Assembly: GCA_024644125.1 (NCBI GenBank)
Contig: JAHELQ010000281.1
Coordinates: forward strand, 1 to 6,937
DNA length: 6,937 bases
Direction: 5' to 3'
From: Candidatus Aminicenantota bacterium
Lineage (GTDB): Bacteria > Acidobacteriota > Aminicenantia > UBA2199
Part shown: piece by piece, positions 1-5,693 of the stretch
How the letters are laid out: the number at the start of each line of letters is the position of its first letter
Position numbering within the stretch: the stretch's first letter is position 1
Made by a program: the position numbers and the translations under genes
The notes under the pieces: generated by a model
Told to the model about the DNA's origin: nothing
What the model saw: only the letters and a program-made list of their open reading frames with translations
Database searches by the model: none

Positions 1-3000
1 TGGGATTTGTTCGAGTTTTTTTCGACTATTTCTTGAAGCAGTTTTCGTTCGTGTTCCGACAGGATCTCGATGTCTCCGATTTGTTTATGCGGATTTCCGA
101 TGATCTGGTCGATGATCCGTTCGAAATAGCGGGTGAATTGCCGGATTGTTTCCGGCTTGAATAATTTGCTGTAATATTCGAATGTGAACAGCAACCGGTC
201 ATCCACCAGCGTGCTGTGAAGAATCAAATCAAATTTGGATGTGGCGTTCTGGTATTCGTAAAGGTTCAATTTCAGTCCGGGAATGTCGATGGCCGGAGAG
301 CCGAAATTCTGAAACACGAACATTGCATCGAACAATGGATTGCGACCGGGGATTCTTTCGGGATTTAAGGCGTCCACCAAACTATCGAATTGGAATGTCT
401 GGTTCTCGAATGCCTGTATCGCCCCGTCGCTCACTTCCCGCAGCAAGCCGCTGAAGGGAAGGCGGGCCCGTGGTGAATTCCTGAGCGCCAGCGTGTTGGT
501 GAACACTCCAGCGATGTCTTCCAGGTCGGCATGGGTTCGGCCCACGCTGGGAGTGCCCACTACGATATCTTCTTGATTGCAAATTTTTGTCAGGAACACA
601 TAATAGGCTGAAAGCAGCAACATGTACATGGTGGCTTCGTTTTTAGAGGCCAAATTCCGCAATTGCCGGACCGCCTCTCCCTCGATGGTGAATTTGTGGC
701 GGCCACCCTCGGCGCTACGGATTGTGGGGCGCGGGTAATCGATGGGCAATTCGATGACCGGGATCCGGCCTTTAAATTGTTTCAGCCAGAAGTCTTTTTC
801 AGCGGTCATTTTTTTTCGCCTGTCGGGTGAATGTTGCCATACGGCGTAGTCTTTGTATTGGAGCCGCAATGGCGGCAAGGAGTCGCCCCTCAATAACCGC
901 ATGAAGTCGCGGACCAATATTTCGTAGGTCACCCCATCGGTAACGATATGATGCATGTCCAATATCAAGATGTGGAACTCCGCTTCGATTCTCACTAGTT
1001 TTGCCCGGATGAGGGGGGGCGTTTCCAGAGAGAATGGTTGGACAAATCGCAGTATCATATCGGGAATCCCTTGTTCTGTGCCATTGGTGATTTCAAGTGT
1101 CAGTTCGACGTCTTCGTGGATTTTTTGAACCGGTATGTCGTCCTCTATATGAAATGAAGTTCTGAAACTTTCATGACGGGCGATTAATCCGTTGAGGGTG
1201 TTTTCCAGATTACCAATATCCAGCGTCCCCTTCAATGTGGCAGCCAGGGGAAGGTTGTAATTGACCGTCTCTTTTTCCATCTGCTGCAGGACGAACAGGC
1301 GGGTTTGGGCTGGTGACAAGGGGTAGTGGTCCTGGATTTTCGCCGGCTGGATATTGGCGAAGGCTTCCGAGCCCGTGTCGCCGATTGTCTGTGCCAATTC
1401 CGCCAGAGTCGGGGACTTGAAAATATCCACCAGAGGAATTCTGACGTGAAAAGCGCGATGGATGCGGGAAGCCATGATCGTGGCGCTGAGGGAATGCCCG
1501 CCGATTTCGAAGAAGTTACTGTGGCGGCCGATGGTATCCTGCTTCACGCCCACCACCTCCGCCCAGATGGCGGCCAATGTCTTTTCCGCGGCATTGGCCG
1601 GGCGTGACAGGCAATCTTGCTGGGATGGATCCAGGGCTTCGAGACTCCGGAGATCGATAGCTCCATCTTCGTCGCGGGGGATGTGATCCAACCGGAAGAA
1701 ACGGATGCGGGGAAGGCTCCCCTCGAAGCGGGACCTTACGTGTTCCAGTATTTCCGATTCATTGATCGTTTGTGCCGCAACCAAACATCCGTTCAAATGT
1801 TTGTGGCCGGAACCCTCTTTTCTCACCACCACGGCCTCGGTAACGGTTGTGTATTCTTTGAGCACCCGCTCCAGCGAGGCGGTGTCGTACCAACGGCCTT
1901 GCAAGTGGAGTCCGCGGGGAAGTTCAGTGTCCGGCGGAGGAAAGAGGCTCCGTAAGCTCTGTCGCGGCGATTCCAGGGCGGCGGCCAATATCCGGCACAT
2001 ACGGTCGTGAATGCGCTGGATGTCCTCCTGCGTGAACAGGTCCGCCTGGAAGTCGTATTCCAATTCCAGGCATCCGGCGATGTCTTTGTTCGAGAAGTTG
2101 ATGTGAATGGAGAGGGGAGTGGGTTCGTAGCCGGGGAATTGGTGGCGGATGTCGAAACCTGCATCCGACACATCCGGGTGACCGATGAGGTTGATGTTGA
2201 AAAAATAGCCGGGGTCCACTCCGGTTCGCTCGCGGATTTCGTTGACCAAAAAATCGAACGGATAGCGTTGATGGTTTTTCATCACATGGTTTACGTCGGC
2301 GCCCAGTTGATTTGCAAATTCCTCGAACGGGAGCCCGGGATCGATGACCACTCGCAGGGGCACAAAACTGATGAAGGTACCTGGTGTCTGCCAGAACTCG
2401 GGGGTGGAGCGGTTGTGATTGAGGGTGCCGATAACAAAATCGTCGATTCCCGTCTCCTCGCGGGTGTAGAGCGCCAGTCCCGCCAAAAAGAGCTTGAACA
2501 GGGAGCTTTTGTGATTGTCACGATAATCGTGAAGAGTGGTTCGCAGCCCGGAAGGGATCGGTAAGGTTAACACATTGCCGCTGACATCGGCGGGATCTCC
2601 ATCCTGTTTCCATAATTTCACCTCTTCGGGGAGCGGGATCAGGCGCTGGTGCCAGAAGGCGAGGTCGTCCTGCGCCTGCCGGGACTTGAGGTAATCCACC
2701 TCTTCCATAATATATTTTTTGTATTGATAACCTTCTTTGGGAGTTGCGCCTGCGCCGTCGGACAAAGCGTTGTAGAGGCGATGGATCTCCCGGGCCAATA
2801 GGAATGTGGTCCAACCGTCGGACACGCCGTGGTGGACGCGCATGTAATAACCGTTTTTATTGCCTGCTAGTTTGAAAAACGCGAAATAGTGGAGAGGGGT
2901 GTCGATATAGGGCAGGGGTTCGGTGTTGCGCTGTAACAGCCATCGTTCGAACTCTTCGTCGCCTCCGGGCCCGGAAAAGTCCAGTCGGTCGATGGCGGCT

Positions 3001-5663
3001 CGCTCCGGCGGCGCGATGTATTGGGCTGGCACAATCCCGAGCTCCGCTTCCAGCTCGACGAACCGCAAGCAAAGGCTTTCGGTTTGCTGGAGCACGAGGT
3101 TGACCGCCTCTTCCAGAAGTCCGTAATCCAGCGGTTCGCCATAGGTGATGTAATAGATCAAGTTTTCCGACGCTGTGCCTGGATACTTCTTTTCGGTGAG
3201 GTAGATCATCTTCTGGGGGTGGCTCAACGGGTAGTGGGGGATGCCGGTGATGGAGGTCTGTCTGTCGATGATCTCCCACTCGCCAGCGATGGATTGAGTG
3301 ATCGTTTCAAAGAAGCGATCCCGGTCTTCTATTGTCAGTTTTACCGCTGATTTTTCCGCATCTTTTAATTGGAGTATGTGGTCGGCGCTAATGAAGGGAA
3401 TGTCGGTATGGTGACGAATGTCAGGCTCCGGCAACGCCTTGCGATCCACCTTGCCGTTGGCGGTGAGGGGCAGGCTCTCTAGAGGGATAAAAAACGCGGG
3501 CACCATGTAGGCCGGGAGTTTTTCCGACAGGAACTCTTTTAGATCGGGGGCATCGGTCTGTTGATGGAAGACTGTGTAGGCGATTAAATAAGGTCGATTG
3601 TCGCTATCTTTTTTGTCTATGACTATAACCTCTTTTACCTGGCTATGGCCCAGTAACGCGTGCTCGATTTCTCCCAGTTCGATTCTGAAGCCGCGAATCT
3701 TGACCTGGTAATCTTTACGGCCTTTGAATTCCAGATTGCCGTTTTCCAGGAAGCGGCCCAGGTCGCCGGTCTTGTAGAGGCGGATGTTGGCGCCGGGCTG
3801 GAAGGGATCGACAGTGAAGGACTGGTCGGTGCGCGCGGGATCGTTGATATAGCCGCGGCCAACTGCGATACCTGAGACCAAGATTTCGCCGGTCACGCCG
3901 ATGGGGCAGAGATTCATCTCTTCGTCCACCACGTAGATCTTCATGTTGCGCAGCGGTTTGCCCAACGGCACATCCACGCCTTCCACCGGTTCGCTCATGA
4001 CATGATGGGTGATATCGTCAGAAGCCTCGGTAGGCCCATAGGCGTTCACAACCGGAACTGACGGATAGATTTCCAGCCATTGGTTCACCAGATCCGGTTG
4101 CACCGCTTCGCCGGTGACCATGAGGAAGCGGAGTTCGGGAAGCGGGAGCGGAGTGTCCGCCAGGGTATCCAATATCACCGCCAGATAGGAGGGCACCACT
4201 TCAAGAATGGTTACGCCGTCGTTTTCCACTTGCCGGATGAATTGTCGCGTCTCCAGCACCAATTCATTGGAATAGACGACGACGGCTCCTCCGCGTAGCA
4301 AAGGACTGAAGAATTGCCACACCGATATGTCGAAGGTGTGGGAGGCGTTTTGCGCCACGATGGACTCTTCGTCTATAGCGAGGCCTGCGATTTTCGCCGA
4401 CAAATGGTTCATCATCCCCAGGTGCTCGACTATGGCTCCTTTGGGGGTTCCGGTGGAGCCGGAGGTGAAGATGATGTAGGCTGGGTCGTGGACCGACGTT
4501 TTTGTCGCCGGAGGCGTTTGCGGCGCCCGATCCCAATCATCGGCTCTATCGTCGGTAATGACGGTTGTGGCGCCGGCGTTTTGGATGATGGCGTCGATCC
4601 GTTTCCGTGGGTATTGGGGGTCGATGGGGATATAGTGGCAACCGGCCTTCCAGACGGCGAGAATCGCCCGGACCATGCGGATGGAACGATCGAGGATCAG
4701 CGCCACAGAGCTTCCGGGCGCAAGCCCCCGGTCTATCAGCCAATTAGCCCATTGGTTGGATGTCTCGTCCAATTCGCGGTAGGTGATCATCTGGCCCTGG
4801 AACGTGATGGCCGTCGCGTCCGGCGTTTGCCGCGCTTGCCGGCTGAAACATTCGTGGTAGGGTTGGGTGGGTATCGGCGCGGCGGTGTTGTTGAAGTCTT
4901 CCAGGATTCGTTGCTTCTCTTCCTCTGTGAGAGCCGATATTTGGGAGAGGGAATAATCGGTGTTTAAAAATGCGTGCTCCAATAGCGTGAACAAATGGCG
5001 GGCGAAGCGACCGATGGATTCTTCCCTGTAGTATTGGCTGTCGTACTCTATTGTCAAGAATATGGAACCGGTGTCTTTAAAAAAAGAAAAAATGATGGGG
5101 CAATTCAGATGATCGAGATAGGATTTTTCCTGGATATTTTCCAGAACCACCGCCACATCGAATAGCGGAAATCCTTCGGCTTCCTGGAAGCCCAGGTTGT
5201 CGTACAATAGAACTTCAATGGGGAAATTTTGGTGCTCGATGGCGCCGTTGATCTCCTGCCGGATTTCTTTGAGAAAAAGCTTGAACGGAACGTTGGCATC
5301 GATGGCGAAGCGGAGGGGCAAAATTGTGTTTATGAGGGCCGCGTCTTCTTGCTGCCTGTCGATCGAGGTGCCGATGATGATATCTTTGTTGCCGGTGTAT
5401 TTATGCAGCAAGAGTACGACGCCGGCGGTGAATATCATATGCAACAAGGGATCGTGACCTTTGCTCACCTGCTCGAGACGCTGGTAGAGCGAGCTGTCGA
5501 TGGCGAGGCGCGCGCTTTTGGGGGAAGGCCCTTGTTTGAGGCCGATGCTGCTATCGGGCGGGAGGACTGTTTTCGCTATCTCTCCCGAGAGTTTATCGAG
5601 CCAGTACCGCTTCTCTTTGAGAGCCTGGCTACTGGCAATGGAAATATCCCTGGATTGTCTCAT
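1..5663 (-). CDS. Multimodular non-ribosomal peptide synthetase, 3' end outside window
   Basis: Cytoplasmic assembly-line enzyme that activates amino acids as adenylates, holds them as thioesters on phosphopantetheine carriers and joins them into a peptide. Translating the minus strand from the ATG at 5663 gives 1887 uninterrupted codons, still open at base 1. Visible order: half condensation lobe (residues about 1-250), A domain (265-745), linker (746-807), condensation domain (808-1240), A-subdomain remnant (1250-1346), carrier domain (1354-1430), condensation domain (1445-1870), then the approach to a next module. The ATG is the first possible start after an in-frame TAA (the stop of the upstream gene) and has a GAGAGGA ribosome binding site 10 bases before it. 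It lies 30 bases behind the radical SAM gene, so co-transcription is likely. Odd points are the missing carrier domain after the A domain, the broken second A region and the half condensation domain at the N terminus. The family call is very safe; the product is unknown. Confidence 0.97.
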   Translation of the reverse strand, partial: MRQSRDISIASSQALKEKRYWLDKLSGEIAKTVLPPDSSIGLKQGPSPKSARLAIDSSLYQRLEQVSKGHDPLLHMIFTAGVVLLLHKYTGNKDIIIGTSIDRQQEDAALINTILPLRFAIDANVPFKLFLKEIRQEINGAIEHQNFPIEVLLYDNLGFQEAEGFPLFDVAVVLENIQEKSYLDHLNCPIIFSFFKDTGSIFLTIEYDSQYYREESIGRFARHLFTLLEHAFLNTDYSLSQISALTEEEKQRILEDFNNTAAPIPTQPYHECFSRQARQTPDATAITFQGQMITYRELDETSNQWANWLIDRGLAPGSSVALILDRSIRMVRAILAVWKAGCHYIPIDPQYPRKRIDAIIQNAGATTVITDDRADDWDRAPQTPPATKTSVHDPAYIIFTSGSTGTPKGAIVEHLGMMNHLSAKIAGLAIDEESIVAQNASHTFDISVWQFFSPLLRGGAVVVYSNELVLETRQFIRQVENDGVTILEVVPSYLAVILDTLADTPLPLPELRFLMVTGEAVQPDLVNQWLEIYPSVPVVNAYGPTEASDDITHHVMSEPVEGVDVPLGKPLRNMKIYVVDEEMNLCPIGVTGEILVSGIAVGRGYINDPARTDQSFTVDPFQPGANIRLYKTGDLGRFLENGNLEFKGRKDYQVKIRGFRIELGEIEHALLGHSQVKEVIVIDKKDSDNRPYLIAYTVFHQQTDAPDLKEFLSEKLPAYMVPAFFIPLESLPLTANGKVDRKALPEPDIRHHTDIPFISADHILQLKDAEKSAVKLTIEDRDRFFETITQSIAGEWEIIDRQTSITGIPHYPLSHPQKMIYLTEKKYPGTASENLIYYITYGEPLDYGLLEEAVNLVLQQTESLCLRFVELEAELGIVPAQYIAPPERAAIDRLDFSGPGGDEEFERWLLQRNTEPLPYIDTPLHYFAFFKLAGNKNGYYMRVHHGVSDGWTTFLLAREIHRLYNALSDGAGATPKEGYQYKKYIMEEVDYLKSRQAQDDLAFWHQRLIPLPEEVKLWKQDGDPADVSGNVLTLPIPSGLRTTLHDYRDNHKSSLFKLFLAGLALYTREETGIDDFVIGTLNHNRSTPEFWQTPGTFISFVPLRVVIDPGLPFEEFANQLGADVNHVMKNHQRYPFDFLVNEIRERTGVDPGYFFNINLIGHPDVSDAGFDIRHQFPGYEPTPLSIHINFSNKDIAGCLELEYDFQADLFTQEDIQRIHDRMCRILAAALESPRQSLRSLFPPPDTELPRGLHLQGRWYDTASLERVLKEYTTVTEAVVVRKEGSGHKHLNGCLVAAQTINESEILEHVRSRFEGSLPRIRFFRLDHIPRDEDGAIDLRSLEALDPSQQDCLSRPANAAEKTLAAIWAEVVGVKQDTIGRHSNFFEIGGHSLSATIMASRIHRAFHVRIPLVDIFKSPTLAELAQTIGDTGSEAFANIQPAKIQDHYPLSPAQTRLFVLQQMEKETVNYNLPLAATLKGTLDIGNLENTLNGLIARHESFRTSFHIEDDIPVQKIHEDVELTLEITNGTEQGIPDMILRFVQPFSLETPPLIRAKLVRIEAEFHILILDMHHIVTDGVTYEILVRDFMRLLRGDSLPPLRLQYKDYAVWQHSPDRRKKMTAEKDFWLKQFKGRIPVIELPIDYPRPTIRSAEGGRHKFTIEGEAVRQLRNLASKNEATMYMLLLSAYYVFLTKICNQEDIVVGTPSVGRTHADLEDIAGVFTNTLALRNSPRARLPFSGLLREVSDGAIQAFENQTFQFDSLVDALNPERIPGRNPLFDAMFVFQNFGSPAIDIPGLKLNLYEYQNATSKFDLILHSTLVDDRLLFTFEYYSKLFKPETIRQFTRYFERIIDQIIGNPHKQIGDIEILSEHERKLLQEIVEKNSNKS
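54..1331 (-). other. NRPS condensation domain 2 (complete, LCL-like)
   Basis: Residues 1445-1870 contain every condensation motif: C1 LSPAQTRLFVL (1449-1459), C2 RHESFRTSF (1496-1504), C3 MHHIVTDG (1570-1577) with catalytic His1572 (codon 950-948), C4 YKDYAVWQ (1603-1610), C5 IAGVFTNTLALR (1717-1728), C6 FENQTFQFDSLVDAL (1752-1766) and C7 RNPLFDAMFVFQN (1774-1786). The S-P-A-Q-x-R-L opening and RHExxRTxF suggest the LCL class, which joins two L-residues; no epimerisation domain precedes it, which agrees. The final stretch up to base 1, with IGDIEILSEHER (1862-1873), is the usual run-out before the next A domain, so at least one more module should lie beyond the window. Confidence 0.96.
1374..1604 (-). 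other. NRPS carrier (thiolation/PCP) domain
   Basis: Residues 1354-1430. The domain opens with AEKTLAAIWAEVVGV (1359-1373) and carries the phosphopantetheine site FFEIGGHSLSA (1384-1394), with attachment serine Ser1391 (codon 1493-1491). The closing part, with VRIPLVDIFKSPTLAELA (1407-1424), is typical. The GGHS form is normal for an elongation carrier feeding a downstream condensation domain, which is what follows. It is the only carrier domain visible in the window, so the A domain at 3429-4871 most likely loads it across the intervening condensation domain, unless an A domain elsewhere does so in trans. Confidence 0.96.
1626..1916 (-). other. Degenerate A-domain C-terminal subdomain remnant
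   Basis: Residues 1250-1346 follow the condensation domain exactly where an A domain should begin, but only about 100 residues separate it from the carrier domain. The segment resembles the small C-terminal subdomain of an A domain: VTEAVVVRKEG (1274-1284) matches the strand after A8, a CLVAAQTINESEILEHVRSR stretch (1293-1312) matches the LvAYvv...eLr.hL region, LPRIRFFRLDHIP (1317-1329) matches the A9 neighbourhood, and DGAIDLRSLE (1333-1342) stands for A10 NGKxDRxxL. The catalytic lysine position is Ala1335 (codon 1661-1659), and A1-A7 are missing entirely. It cannot activate an amino acid. Inference: it is either a decayed A domain or a retained structural spacer that positions the T domain. 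Confidence 0.72.
1944..3242 (-). other. NRPS condensation domain 1 (complete, HHxxxDG intact)
   Basis: Residues 808-1240. The opening motif YPLSHPQKMIYLTEKKYPG (811-829) corresponds to C1 and resembles the P-Q-K, YTEK-YPGT style of starter or unusual condensation domains more than the common SxAQxRLW form. The TESLCLRF stretch (861-868) stands at C2. Catalytic motif C3 is HHGVSDG (944-950), with His945 the presumed base (codon 2831-2829). FWHQRL (1003-1008) lies at the mid-domain position, GTFISFVPLRV (1095-1105) at C5 and YPFDFLVNEI (1134-1143) at C6. All parts of both lobes are present and it should be catalytically competent. It sits directly behind an A domain rather than a carrier, so its donor may come from another protein or it may work with the T domain at 1374-1604. 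Acylating starter activity is possible but unproven. Confidence 0.92.
3243..3428 (-). other. A-to-C linker lacking a carrier domain
   Basis: Residues 746-807 join the end of the A domain (after the A10 lysine) to the first motif of the next condensation domain. A carrier domain needs about 70-80 residues and a GG(H/D)S serine. Here there are only about 62 residues, rich in charged helix-forming stretches (for example LQLKDAEKSAVKLTIEDRDR, 765-784), and no GG-S motif. I read this as a linker, not a damaged T domain. The frame is continuous on both sides, so the absence is not a simple frameshift artefact. Confidence 0.8.
3429..4871 (-). other. NRPS adenylation (A) domain, all ten core motifs present
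   Basis: Residues 265-745 carry a full A domain: A1 ITYREL (293-298), A2 WKAGCHYIPID (338-348), A3 phosphate loop IIFTSGSTGTPKG (397-409), A4 FDIS (444-447), A5 NAYGPTE (540-546), A6 GEILVSGIAVGRGY (592-605), A7 YKTGDL (630-635), A8 GRKDYQVKIRGFRIELGEIE (648-667), A9 LPAYMVP (716-722) and A10 NGKVDR (736-741) with catalytic Lys738 (codon 3452-3450). It should be active in forming an aminoacyl-AMP. Placing the ten specificity positions by alignment with GrsA-A from memory gives D445, I446, W449, E488, M515, T517, A541, D549, D550 and K738. Asp at the first position indicates an ordinary alpha-amino acid. The acids E488, D549 and D550 hint at a basic or polar side chain. I do not recognise a characterised substrate for this code. 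Confidence 0.95.
4914..5663 (-). other. NRPS N-terminal half condensation domain (C-terminal lobe only)
   Basis: Residues 1-250 match only the second half of a condensation domain. Visible landmarks are YWLDKLSGE (20-28, the usual mid-domain FWxxxL position), GNKDIIIGT (91-99), NTILPLRF (112-119, like core motif C5), NFPIEVLLYDNL (146-157, like C6) and FPLFDVAVVLENI (165-177, like C7). The N-terminal lobe with the HHxxxDG catalytic motif is absent: the start codon and an upstream stop codon leave no room for it. It therefore cannot catalyse condensation by the usual mechanism alone. Inference: it may be a structural platform for the A domain, or dock to a partner protein supplying the other lobe. 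I recall similar truncated starts in NRPSs of uncultured bacteria, but could not check this. Confidence 0.85.
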
Positions 5664-5673
5664 GTTTTGTTCA

Positions 5674-5680
5674 TCCTCTC
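5674..5680 (-). promoter_or_regulatory. Ribosome binding site of the NRPS gene
   Basis: On the coding strand GAGAGGA stands 10 bases before the ATG at 5663 and is the only purine-rich site in the 30-base gap between the two genes. It supports this ATG as the start: no ATG, GTG or TTG occurs in frame between it and the upstream stop. No promoter or terminator can be seen in the gap, which fits one operon. Confidence 0.75.
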
Positions 5681-5693
5681 GTTTGGTGTTTAT

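Noticed and set aside
2007..2564. Plus-strand open frame of 185 codons
   Set aside because: It lies antisense to the first complete condensation domain of the NRPS, whose frame is continuous and full of family motifs. The plus-strand product has no recognisable motif.
3243..3428. Possible degenerate carrier domain between the A domain and the next condensation domain
   Set aside because: It is too short, has no GG(H/D)S serine and no helix pattern matching a carrier domain; the stretch is better described as a linker.
4314..4967. Plus-strand open frame of 217 codons
   Set aside because: It is antisense to the A domain with conserved motifs A1-A4. Its glycine- and valine-rich composition is what complementing that coding strand would give.
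5660..5674. Four-codon mini-frame (MNKT) whose TGA overlaps the NRPS start codon
   Set aside because: Its ATG overlaps the ribosome binding site itself, leaving no spacing for initiation, so a leader peptide or translational coupling role is unsupported.
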